NCBI GenBank assembly: GCA_035403465.1
Contig: DAONFG010000047.1
Coordinates: 1 to 21,437 of the forward strand
Direction of reading: 5' to 3'
Source: JAAYBQ01 sp035403465
GTDB lineage: Bacteria; Spirochaetota; UBA4802; UBA5550
DNA: 21,437 nt
A program made the translations under genes and the position numbers. Positions 5,075 to 12,882 of the stretch are shown here, piece by piece. How positions within the stretch are numbered: position 1 is the stretch's first letter; the number at the start of each line of letters is the position of its first letter. Below the pieces are notes generated by a model. The model did no database searches. It worked only from the letters and a program-made list of their open reading frames with translations, and was not told the DNA's origin.

Positions 5075-6333
5075 AAAGGGTCTACGCGCTCGTGGACTGC
5101 AACAATTTCTACGCCTCGTGCGAGCGGGTGTTCAACCCCTCCCTGCGCCGTAGGCCCGTTGTGATCCTTTCAAACAACGACGGGTGCATTGTGGCGCGCT
5201 CTGCAGAGGCAAAGGCCCTGGGCATACCCTTTGCCTCGCCCTACTTCAAGGTCCGGGCCATGGCCGAAAAGCACAACACCGCTGTATTCTCCTCAAACTA
5301 CGCGCTCTACGCCGACCTGTCGCAGAGGGTAATGAACGTGCTGCGGTCGTTCACCCCTGACGTCGATGTCTATTCCATAGACGAGGCGTTCCTTTCACTT
5401 AATAAAACAGGCGATATGACCGGCTTTGGACTTGCGGTAAAAGAGAAGGTCTACAGGTGGACAGGGATTCCTGTCTCAGTTGGTATAGGCTATACGCGTA
5501 CACTTGCAAAGGCTGCAGCGCACATCGCCAAACACGACAGCCTTATGAAGGGTGCCCTTGACCTGACCTCGCGGCCCGACGCCGCTGAACTGATTGCCCG
5601 CATCGCGGTGCGCGATATATGGGGAATAGGCCCGGCGTACGCGGCAAAGCTTAACGGCATAGGCGTATACACAGCCGCAGACTTCATAAAGCTGGACCCC
5701 GCGTGGGTAAAACGCAGCATGACCATAATGGGGCTGCGCACGCAGACCGAGCTTAAGGGGAGATCATGCATTGAGCCCGACATGGTCCCGGCCGAGAAGA
5801 AAGCCATTGTCTCCTCGAAATCATTCGGGCGAAGCGTAAGGGGCCTGCCCGAACTGGAACAGGCTGTATCAACATACGCGGAGCGCGCTGCTGAAAAGCT
5901 GAGGCGCCAGGAGGGCCTTGCCTCGATGGTCACTGTCTTCATCATGACAAACAGGTTCAGGGATACGCCGCAGTACGCAGATTCACGGAGTTTTGAACTC
6001 CCCGAAGCCTCATGCTGCACCCCGGTCATAATCCGCTGCGCGCTTGCCCTGCTGCGCAGGCTCTACGTTGACGGCTACGAGTACAACAAGGCGGGGATCA
6101 TGCTTTCAGGCATAGTGCGCAGGGGCGACGCGCAGATGAACCTCTTTATGCCCGCGGACTGGAGGGGAAGCTCAAAGGTCATGGAGACCGTTGACCATGT
6201 GAACAGGAAGTACGGGACAGGCACCCTCTTCTATGCCTCCGGGGGAATTGACAGGCCCTGGGGAATGCGCAGGGAACTCCTCTCCCCTGCCTACACAACC
6301 AGGTGGGAGGATATCCCCCTTATCCGGATATGA
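5071..6333 (+). CDS. umuC: UmuC, Y-family DNA polymerase V catalytic subunit
   Basis: The 420-aa product is full length (E. coli UmuC is 422). It copies past DNA lesions together with cleaved UmuD. Visible features are the palm metal ligands Asp9 (LVDCNNFYASCE) and Asp104/Glu105 (YSIDEAFL), a thumb helix-hairpin-helix (IWGIGPAYAAKLNGIG), the little-finger domain (KAIVSSKSFGRSV) and a beta-clamp-binding peptide QMNLF at residues 355-359, the same place as QLNLF in E. coli. The ATG at 5071 overlaps the umuD stop by four bases. Reading is intact, so a functional polymerase is expected. The GC content clearly exceeds that of the cassette genes. Confidence 0.97.
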   Translation: MKRVYALVDCNNFYASCERVFNPSLRRRPVVILSNNDGCIVARSAEAKALGIPFASPYFKVRAMAEKHNTAVFSSNYALYADLSQRVMNVLRSFTPDVDVYSIDEAFLSLNKTGDMTGFGLAVKEKVYRWTGIPVSVGIGYTRTLAKAAAHIAKHDSLMKGALDLTSRPDAAELIARIAVRDIWGIGPAYAAKLNGIGVYTAADFIKLDPAWVKRSMTIMGLRTQTELKGRSCIEPDMVPAEKKAIVSSKSFGRSVRGLPELEQAVSTYAERAAEKLRRQEGLASMVTVFIMTNRFRDTPQYADSRSFELPEASCCTPVIIRCALALLRRLYVDGYEYNKAGIMLSGIVRRGDAQMNLFMPADWRGSSKVMETVDHVNRKYGTGTLFYASGGIDRPWGMRRELLSPAYTTRWEDIPLIRI

Positions 6334-6358
6334 ATGCGCGGGATCAGCCAAAAAATCA

Positions 6359-6387
6359 TTGACTCATCCCCTCTTCTCATGTTATAT
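6359..6387 (+). promoter_or_regulatory. Promoter of the WYL regulator, predicted leaderless
   Basis: TTGACT (6359-6364), a 17-bp spacer, then TTATAT (6382-6387). The start codon lies only eight bases after the -10 and no ribosome site precedes it, so transcription should start at or within a base or two of the ATG. Confidence 0.55.
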
Positions 6388-6395
6388 ATTCCAAC

Positions 6396-7370
6396 ATGAA
6401 TATCAACAGGCCGCAGCATGCACGCCTCCTCTTTATTGACGAAAAAATCAGGGGGGGCAAATACCCGAACGCCACTACGCTCTCTGACGAATACGAGGTG
6501 AGCAGCCGCACAATCACGCGTGACATCGAGTATATCCGCGACTCCCTTGGCGCCCCTATTGCATATGACACTGTGCACAAGGGCTACTACTATACCGAGT
6601 CCAACTATTTCCTTCCGGCTATCGACATCAGGGAATCGGACTTCTTTGCCATATGCGTCACAGAACAGGCCATACGCCAGTATGAGAACACTCCCCTGTA
6701 CGAAACACTCTCTGCCATATTCAACAGGCTTAAAGAGCATCTCCCCGAAAGCATACGCGTTAACACAACGTGGATCGATACGCGCTTTACATTCATGCAC
6801 GACAGTTTCACCACCATAAGCCCGGACGTATGGGAGGTAATATCCCGCGGGCTCCGCCAGAAAAACAGCCTCCGCATATCGCACAGGAAGGCCGGGGCAG
6901 CCGATGATCTTGAACGAACCGTTGACCCGTACCATATTGTAAACTTCCGCGGCGAATGGTACCTTGTCGCATACTGCCATTTGCGCAAGGCTGTACTCCG
7001 TTTTGCGGTATCACGGGTACACAGGGCAAGGCTGCTGAATACTCCATACGAAATACCTGCTGACTTTAATTTCAGTTCATTCATAGGTTCAAGTTTCGGT
7101 ATTATGACTGAAGAGGCTGAGCACAGGGTGCGTATACTCTTCCAGGGCGACCAGGCCCCTTACATAACCGAGCGCCGGTGGCACAGCGGCCAGGAGATTG
7201 TACAGAACGATGACGGTTCAGTTATTCTTTCATTCACAACAAACTCCCTGTTCGAAGTAAAACGCTGGGTGCTCTCATGGGGTAAAAGCGCCGAAGTCCT
7301 TGAACCGCCCGGGCTGGTGAAGCAGCTGGCTGATGAAATAAAAGAGATGTCTGCCATATACAGCATATAA
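6396..7370 (+). CDS. HTH and WYL-domain transcriptional regulator
   Basis: The 324-aa product has the YafY-type architecture. Residues about 1-65 form a DeoR-like winged helix (NATTLSDEYEVSSRTITRDIEYIRD). A linker helix region follows. A WYL domain at about 160-225 contains the name-giving WYL in FRGEWYLVAYC. The C-terminal WCX region ends in FEVKRWVLSWG. WYL domains bind nucleic acid or other ligands, and several members (PafBC, DriD) respond to DNA damage by sensing single-stranded DNA. Lying 62 bp after umuC on the same strand, but with its own promoter, it is a plausible regulator of the umuDC operon or of itself; that link is inference from position. There is no ribosome site before the ATG, consistent with leaderless translation. 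Confidence 0.92.
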   Translation: MNINRPQHARLLFIDEKIRGGKYPNATTLSDEYEVSSRTITRDIEYIRDSLGAPIAYDTVHKGYYYTESNYFLPAIDIRESDFFAICVTEQAIRQYENTPLYETLSAIFNRLKEHLPESIRVNTTWIDTRFTFMHDSFTTISPDVWEVISRGLRQKNSLRISHRKAGAADDLERTVDPYHIVNFRGEWYLVAYCHLRKAVLRFAVSRVHRARLLNTPYEIPADFNFSSFIGSSFGIMTEEAEHRVRILFQGDQAPYITERRWHSGQEIVQNDDGSVILSFTTNSLFEVKRWVLSWGKSAEVLEPPGLVKQLADEIKEMSAIYSI

Positions 7371-7387
7371 ATTCCGGGGGATTTTAA

Positions 7388-7777
7388 ATGGGTGCAAGAA
7401 CACTTAAACTTAAATTCAGGATAATATTTTTTATACTCACATGCCTTACCATCCTGACAGCTGACCTTACACTTGTCATTATGAACAAGTACATTCTTTC
7501 TTACAAAGGCAGAATAGGACATCACTACATCACACTGGTAGGAATGACAAGCGTCCTTGTAATCTTTTATATGCTGGTTTCACGGTTCAGCAAGGTGTCG
7601 GAATTCTTTGTAAATAAATTTGTCCACATAACAAGGGTCTACCTGGGAAGGGTAATTGGACTCTACCTGGCAATCGGTATACTCGCCGTGCTGCTCTTTT
7701 CCGGTTACTACTGGGCATGGTTCGACAGGAACTTCTTCAACGAGGTAAGGCTCTCACTGGTAAAACTTCTTCCATAA
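7388..7777 (+). CDS. Unrecognised small membrane protein (129 aa)
   Basis: I do not recognise the family. The protein has three predicted transmembrane helices, at about residues 12-32, 46-63 and 90-108, with basic residues before the first (MGARTLKLKFR) and between the second and third, suggesting a cytoplasmic N-terminus. No enzyme or metal motif is seen. The ATG at 7388 follows GGGGGA at seven bases, a good ribosome site. It begins 17 bp after the WYL gene, so the two are probably co-transcribed. It could be the regulated partner of the WYL regulator, but that rests on proximity alone. Confidence 0.75.
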   Translation: MGARTLKLKFRIIFFILTCLTILTADLTLVIMNKYILSYKGRIGHHYITLVGMTSVLVIFYMLVSRFSKVSEFFVNKFVHITRVYLGRVIGLYLAIGILAVLLFSGYYWAWFDRNFFNEVRLSLVKLLP

Positions 7778-7825
7778 GTATGGCTCATTCCGGAATGTCG
7801 GGTAAACCAGCAATAAAACTGATTT

Positions 7826-8019
7826 CCCCCTGTCCCCCGGAGGGGGCACGTAAATAAAAACAATTAGTGATTCAAGGAGCACGAATATATAAATATTTTT
7901 TAATATTGCCGGGTTGCTAATAAATGTTTTAAATACTAGAGAACCTGTTTAGAAAGGGATTAAAGAATAGTTATCATTTGAATAATTCTGGATACGTGCC
8001 CCCTCCGGGGGACAGGGGG
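7826..8019. mobile_element. MITE-like element with perfect 27-bp terminal inverted repeats
   Basis: A 27-bp sequence at 7826-7852 is repeated exactly, inverted, at 7993-8019. Each arm carries its own small GC hairpin (CCCCCGGAGGGGG). The 140 bp between is AT-rich and holds no gene. The size and layout match a non-autonomous miniature element, but no clear target-site duplication flanks it. A dispersed structural repeat is an alternative. It accounts for most of the 370-bp gap between the small membrane protein gene and the acyltransferase. Confidence 0.6.
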
Positions 8020-8100
8020 CTTTAGAATACCGGCATAATGATGTATTCAATGAAACCAGTGATTCTCCCAATATTCAGGAATGTGCTATAAGTATTTTTG

Positions 8101-8131
8101 CGGTATGCAGTTTCGCGGGGACTGCATACCG
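8101..8131. repeat. 11-bp perfect inverted repeat after the acyltransferase
   Basis: CGGTATGCAGT (8101-8111) and ACTGCATACCG (8121-8131) flank a 9-base loop. The repeat lies 18 bp beyond the acyltransferase stop. On that gene's strand it is followed by CAAAAATAC, not a T-run, so it is not a standard intrinsic terminator. It could act as an mRNA 3' stabilising hairpin. Confidence 0.6.
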
Positions 8132-8148
8132 TCATGGATGCCATCAGG

Positions 8149-9438
8149 CTACGCTTCAGGTTCAGTCTCGACATCAACGGGTCCAGCTGGAGAAACAGCT
8201 GGAGCTGCAGCCTTCTGCGGCTGGTTAATGTAATCGAACAGTTTATTGAACACCCATGCTGCGGCTATGACAATGGCAAGGAATATGTAGATTGTAACTG
8301 CACTGTTTAGTTTTACATACGAAAAGTATATGTTGAACAGCTTCATGTGCACCAGGTACATCTCGTAGGATATTACACCCATAAAGACCCACAGTCTGTT
8401 GCCCACGTTTACCTTCATGAGAAATACAAGCATCATGAATACGCATGATATGGAAGATACAACTGACAACTGGCTGGCGTACGCAGGGAAGTACCAGAAC
8501 CTCCATATGTAGAAATAAGCTGCGGTCCCGATGACCAGAGTAGAGACTAATGCGGTGTAATTGCGCTGCCTGGAAAACACAACAGCCATGAATACGCATG
8601 ATACGGCAGAAATTATCAGGAATACCCTTGTATTAACCGGGTATGGCCACCAGTTGCCAAGATAGAAAGATGCGCAGAACACTGCGACTACCGCAGCGGT
8701 TACAGCCATGTAGTTGCGCTGCATAAACCCGGTGAACACTTTGTATTTATACGCCACCATTACTCCCAGCGGGAAACAGAAAGATGTATTATACCACCAT
8801 TCCCCGAAACCGGTGTGTTTGCACACGTTATAGTAGACGAACGAGTATGCAAGAACAATGAATACACCTGTGCGTACACTGAAAAATCTGAAAGCGATAA
8901 AAAACACCACGTAGAAAATGAGTATGGCATTAACAAACCAGAGTATCTGGTCGATCAGCTCAATACCGGTAATATTTTTTACAATGCCTGTGATGGTCCA
9001 GTTGAAACCGTAAATAAGGTGATACGATGCAAGTGTTATGGAGTTAATAACAAGTACCGGTATATATACCCTGCTCAGGCGTTTGCGCAGGAAATTATCA
9101 AGGTATGCCGGGCTTTTTAGCAGCGATACCATGAGTGAATAGCCCGAAAGAAAAAAGAAAATGGAGACCGCAAGGTAGCCGTAACGTGTAAAACTGAAAA
9201 ACATCCCGGCACCTGATATTCTCTGCGATAGGTGGTGAAGTATCACCACGAAGATGCTTATTCCCTTGACGCACCCGGTAATATCCCTTGAAAGGTACCC
9301 GTCGTTATATTCACCCGGCTTGAAGAATTTAGCCCCGTACAGTACAGATACTGGTAAAAGAAAAAATGCAAGCATGTATACATAAAAATTGCCGCCCAGA
9401 AAGTCCCGGCCGAAATCAAATAATGTTGGAAGGGTCAT
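8149..9438 (-). CDS. Membrane acyltransferase, acyltransferase-3 (OafA-like) family
   Basis: The 429-aa integral membrane protein has about ten hydrophobic helices. The family's catalytic-region histidines are in VVILHHL (His68/His69), in the helix after DITGCVKGISIF, followed by the typical FFFLSGYSL. Such enzymes transfer acyl groups, often acetyl or succinyl, to sugars of cell-surface polymers; the substrate here is unknown. There is an extra N-terminal membrane helix (about residues 18-36) before the core, and a soluble acidic and Ala/Pro-rich tail after about residue 405. The ATG at 9438 has AGGAAA seven bases upstream. The gene stands alone and diverges from the FAD enzyme gene. Confidence 0.9.
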   Translation of the reverse strand: MTLPTLFDFGRDFLGGNFYVYMLAFFLLPVSVLYGAKFFKPGEYNDGYLSRDITGCVKGISIFVVILHHLSQRISGAGMFFSFTRYGYLAVSIFFFLSGYSLMVSLLKSPAYLDNFLRKRLSRVYIPVLVINSITLASYHLIYGFNWTITGIVKNITGIELIDQILWFVNAILIFYVVFFIAFRFFSVRTGVFIVLAYSFVYYNVCKHTGFGEWWYNTSFCFPLGVMVAYKYKVFTGFMQRNYMAVTAAVVAVFCASFYLGNWWPYPVNTRVFLIISAVSCVFMAVVFSRQRNYTALVSTLVIGTAAYFYIWRFWYFPAYASQLSVVSSISCVFMMLVFLMKVNVGNRLWVFMGVISYEMYLVHMKLFNIYFSYVKLNSAVTIYIFLAIVIAAAWVFNKLFDYINQPQKAAAPAVSPAGPVDVETEPEA

Positions 9439-9807
9439 GGAATGTTTCCTGTCAAATAGAGTTATGCTAAAAGGCTCTTACACAGGACTGCCGTCAATTG
9501 ATATTTTAAGATACGTGAATAAAATAACAATTACACATTGCCGGAATATTTAAGTATATTACATCAGTCAGTGAATTTATCTGTGAAACAGCAGAAAGCG
9601 TTATTTTATGTCATTTCGAAGGAGCATCAGGCAAGGGGTAATATGCAATAAATAAAGTTGCGACTGAGAAATCTGATATGCAGGTTGAAGTTTATGTAGT
9701 GTTATTTCAAACAACCTTCTGATATCCTGGATTTTTCACCCTATGTCTGCAACCCGGAGGCGTAATGACACGAACTGGCATTTAAAAGAAATATTGCAGC
9801 AGGGTGC
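9439..9807. other. Divergent intergenic region
   Basis: This 369-bp space between two divergent genes should hold both promoters, but I cannot point to a convincing -35/-10 pair on either strand. The only item of note is a six-codon open frame (ATG at 9765, stop ending at 9785) with a strong GGAGG six bases upstream, ending 22 bp before the FAD enzyme start. It is out of frame with that gene and could be a leader peptide or chance. Confidence 0.4.
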
Positions 9808-11085
9808 ATGATGAAAGAGAGCTTTGATGTAATTATTATAGGTTCGGGTCCTGCGGGCCTGGGTACCGCGTTTCACATCGCGGAAAATTCAGGCATGTCC
9901 GTACTCCTCCTTGAAAAGACAAAGATCAGTTCAGGGGGACTCCGGAATGACTGCAAGCAGAACTACACATTCCCCGTGGGTTTTACAGAGGATTTGTGGG
10001 AACAGGACGAGGCAGACAGGCTCCTTGACCAGGTCGCGTCGCACCTTAAACCTGAATACATCCAGCAGCGGAACATTGAAGTCTACATAAAGCGCGCAGA
10101 GAACCTTGGAGTAAAGCTCCTCAACATAAAGCAGGCTCATGTGGGCACTGACAGGTCAAAACTGCTGATTGCCAGGCTGGTCGCCGAACTGGAACAGAAG
10201 AGTGTCACAGTATCGCTTGAAACTGAAATGGAAGGGATTGACTACGCCGGCCGCAGGGTTATCCTTGCGGACGGCAGCACCGTGGCATTTAAAAAACTGG
10301 TAATAGCCCCGGGCAGGGCCGGTTATACGTGGCTGCAGTCGATCATACAGCAGCTTGGGATTTCCTACTCCGACAATATAGTTGATGTGGGGGTCAGGGT
10401 CGAGACGCGCGAAGAGCATTACCCCATTGTGAAGGACTATTATGATCCCAAGTTCATATTTCCAACCAGGGTACGCACCTTCTGCACAAATTCAGGCTCG
10501 GCACACATAGTAAAAGAGAAGTACGAAAAATATTATTCAATCAACGGGCATGCCTACTCCGCGGAACACCGGTCTAACGGACTTGTGAATTTCGCGCTTC
10601 TCAGGACAATCACCCTTACCGATCCTGTTGTCAGCGGCCACGAATTTGCAGGGATACTGGGGCAGATGGCCATGCAGCTTTCGGGCGGGCAGCCGATGAT
10701 GCAGCGGATAGGCGATTTCAGGCTTGGCCGCAGGTCAAAGAAAGAGACATTCAACGATGACCTGTACGATTTCCAGCCCACACTGAAAAACTGCACACCA
10801 GGCGACGTGAGCCTTGCAATCCCCTCAAAGATCATGCGGGATATATGGAGGGCCATGAAGATGCTGGATACCATTATCCCCGGCATAATGCACCCATCCA
10901 CCATTATATACTACCCTGAAATAAAGACCTATGCCATCAGGCCGGATTTTATGGACAGGTACTTCCAGGTTAAGGAAGACATTTACATGATAGGTGACGG
11001 TGCCGGAACAAGCCGCGGGATAACAGGTGCCTGGGCTTCGGGCATCCGGGCAGCAGAGGGAATTTTACTCTCCAGTGCAGGGTAA
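9808..11085 (+). CDS. FAD-dependent dehydrogenase, COG2509-like
   Basis: The 425-aa product binds FAD through an N-terminal Rossmann motif (IIIGSGPAGLGTAF, about residues 9-22) followed by the acidic end of the second strand (LLLEK). A central region has the family-typical DVGVRVE, and the C-terminal flavin-closing segment reads IGDGAGTSRGITGAWASGIRAAEG. This fits the uncharacterised FAD-dependent dehydrogenases of COG2509 in the wider glutathione-reductase-like fold. No CxxxxC redox pair follows the FAD motif, so it is not a disulphide reductase. Substrate and pathway are unknown. Two adjacent ATGs (9808 and 9811) are possible starts. It converges on the TrpR-like gene with only eight bases between stops, leaving no room for a separate terminator. 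Confidence 0.85.
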   Translation: MMKESFDVIIIGSGPAGLGTAFHIAENSGMSVLLLEKTKISSGGLRNDCKQNYTFPVGFTEDLWEQDEADRLLDQVASHLKPEYIQQRNIEVYIKRAENLGVKLLNIKQAHVGTDRSKLLIARLVAELEQKSVTVSLETEMEGIDYAGRRVILADGSTVAFKKLVIAPGRAGYTWLQSIIQQLGISYSDNIVDVGVRVETREEHYPIVKDYYDPKFIFPTRVRTFCTNSGSAHIVKEKYEKYYSINGHAYSAEHRSNGLVNFALLRTITLTDPVVSGHEFAGILGQMAMQLSGGQPMMQRIGDFRLGRRSKKETFNDDLYDFQPTLKNCTPGDVSLAIPSKIMRDIWRAMKMLDTIIPGIMHPSTIIYYPEIKTYAIRPDFMDRYFQVKEDIYMIGDGAGTSRGITGAWASGIRAAEGILLSSAG

Positions 11086-11093
11086 CAGGACGG

Positions 11094-11399
11094 TTAAGCC
11101 TTTTCGCCCCGTGACCTTTTTAAAAGTTTTTCGACCACGGAATTACCGGATTTAAGTATCTTCGCACCGCGCGTGATTCTGCAGAGGCTTATGCCGAGAT
11201 CCGAGGCGATTGCCCTCTGCGGCCTTCCGTCATAAAGTCTATTCATCAGCTCCCACCTGATAACAAGGTCCCGTCTTTCATTATCAGTAAGTATTTCATT
11301 CAGGAACTGCGTCATCTCGTCTGTGCCTTTTATTGAGAGCATGACATCTGCTACATCTCTTATATCTTTCATATTTATACCGTTTAATTCCGCCTGCAT
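11094..11399 (-). CDS. TrpR/YerC-family transcriptional regulator
   Basis: The 101-aa product is close to E. coli TrpR in length and fold. It is all-helical, with TDNERRDLVIRWELMNRLYDG leading into the helix-turn-helix PQRAIASDLGISLCRITRGAK, where ITRG matches the recognition helix end of TrpR. Family members bind an operator as a dimer; TrpR needs tryptophan, while the YerC/YecD branch does not obviously do so. No trp gene is nearby, so the ligand and targets are uncertain and no symbol is given. The start at 11399 is preferred because GGGAG lies eight bases upstream; a GTG at 11429 would add ten residues with no ribosome site. It stands alone, 88 bp after the photolyase stop. Confidence 0.85.
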   Translation of the reverse strand: MQAELNGINMKDIRDVADVMLSIKGTDEMTQFLNEILTDNERRDLVIRWELMNRLYDGRPQRAIASDLGISLCRITRGAKILKSGNSVVEKLLKRSRGEKA

Positions 11400-11487
11400 G
11401 GTTGAACTCCCGGTAATAATGACCTGCACCGGGATGCTGTTTCATTGCTCTAACTGCTGTACATGAATAGTAAAGTATTTTTTTAGA

Positions 11488-12882
11488 TTAAATTCCGCGC
11501 CTTTCATCCGGGTATTTTTCAAGATAAACGTTCATGCTGAACTTTCTTTTAAGGCCCCTGTCATTCATATAGCGCACTTTCCCGAATACAGGCCTGGAAC
11601 CCCAGGGCCTGTCATGTTTCCCGAAGCACCATGCTATCCCCGCGTAGCTGTTCGGATCGCTGCCGTCAAGGGCATATTTATTGTTCAGGTAAACCATGTA
11701 TTCATAAGCCTGTTCAGGCGACCTTGACCACTCTATGATCTTTTTTCCCCAGTACATCCTCATGTAATTATGGATGGTCCCCGCACGGACAAGCTGGTTC
11801 TGCGCAGCGTTCCAGTACGGGTCGTGTGTCCCGGAATGTTCAAACTCCTCCAGGCTGTAAACATAATCCCGTGCATCACATTTATGCATCATAAGCGAAT
11901 CATAAGCCCAGGACTGGATTGAATTAATATTATCATAACTGTCATTGAACCGCACAAAGTTGAATCCCAGTTCCCTGCGCACTATGAGTTCATCAAGAAA
12001 TTTTTCCGCGTTCGGGTCTCCGGTATCGATAACAGCCAGTGCAGCCTCGACCGGGGATATATGTCCAAAGTGGAGGTACGGGCTGAGATGCGATGTGGCA
12101 TCAAGGTCAGGGTCATTTCGCTGCTCATTATAGACGCGGAGTTTTTTCTGTACAAATACGTCAAGCATCCTGCGTGCAGCCCCTGTACCGCCGCGTACTC
12201 CGGGCACTGCAGGTACAGATGCATCGGCTGCCGGTTTATTCAGCAGAAGCGCAATATCCTCACTTTCAAGTTTCATATTCAGCGAGGAGTGCTGCGCTCC
12301 AGGGTCAGGCCGCGGGTCCAGGTATGCGGGTAGAATTTTTTTAAGTTTAGGCCTCAGCGTTGATGCCGCATACTCCTCCCTTCCCGAAAGCGAATTAAGC
12401 GGTACGATTACAGAGGATTCTACTGATACAAGGGGACATGCAAGAGTCCGGGCTGCATCTGCTTCAGCCTCCCTTTCATACTTCAGGTATCCTGAATCTG
12501 TCACAACTGCAGATGCCTCTGCGGCTATCGCCGCAAGTCCCGCTGCCGGATCACCGGACCGCAATATGAACAGGATGCCTTTCTTCGTCAGCTGTTTATA
12601 TACCTCTTCAAGGCCCTCAAGCATGAAGCTGTAGTGGCGCAGGTAACCTCCGTGATGGTAATTATTCAGCTGGAAAAAAACAACAACGGGGAGATTAAGC
12701 CTGTTCCCTGCCTCAACTGCAAAGTTCAGCGAAGGATTCATTGAAGCCCTGTGCGAGTTCCTCATCCAGTAGAGCACATAGAGTCCCCTGTTCAGCTCCC
12801 TGTAATTAAGAATGCGTATCCTGGATTGCTCAACAACCGTCTCAACGATAAGACTTTTTAAAGCGGGGGGATACTCAGTCAT
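11488..12882 (-). CDS. phr: Class II CPD DNA photolyase
   Basis: The 464-aa flavoenzyme uses light to split cyclobutane pyrimidine dimers in DNA. Class II hallmarks are present: an N-terminal antenna-binding Rossmann domain (YVLYWMRNSHRA), LSPYLHFGHIS in the FAD domain, THDPYWNAAQ, MRMYWGKKIIEWS, and the C-terminal block KYALDGSDPNSYAGIAWCFGKHDRPWG. The length matches archaeal class II enzymes such as that of Methanosarcina mazei. The ATG at 12882 is chosen because it overlaps the phosphofructokinase stop (ATGACTGA), implying coupled translation; an upstream ATG at 12912 would add ten residues inside the neighbour's coding region. No ribosome site is obvious for either. Co-expression with a glycolytic gene is unusual. 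Confidence 0.95.
   Translation of the reverse strand: MTEYPPALKSLIVETVVEQSRIRILNYRELNRGLYVLYWMRNSHRASMNPSLNFAVEAGNRLNLPVVVFFQLNNYHHGGYLRHYSFMLEGLEEVYKQLTKKGILFILRSGDPAAGLAAIAAEASAVVTDSGYLKYEREAEADAARTLACPLVSVESSVIVPLNSLSGREEYAASTLRPKLKKILPAYLDPRPDPGAQHSSLNMKLESEDIALLLNKPAADASVPAVPGVRGGTGAARRMLDVFVQKKLRVYNEQRNDPDLDATSHLSPYLHFGHISPVEAALAVIDTGDPNAEKFLDELIVRRELGFNFVRFNDSYDNINSIQSWAYDSLMMHKCDARDYVYSLEEFEHSGTHDPYWNAAQNQLVRAGTIHNYMRMYWGKKIIEWSRSPEQAYEYMVYLNNKYALDGSDPNSYAGIAWCFGKHDRPWGSRPVFGKVRYMNDRGLKRKFSMNVYLEKYPDERRGI

Noticed and set aside
8101..8131. Intrinsic terminator for the acyltransferase gene
   Set aside because: The hairpin is followed by an A-run on the gene's strand, so it lacks the U-tract needed; kept only as an inverted repeat.
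9765..9785. Six-codon leader peptide before the FAD enzyme
   Set aside because: The ribosome site is good, but the frame is too short to distinguish from chance and there is no attenuator structure or run of diagnostic codons.
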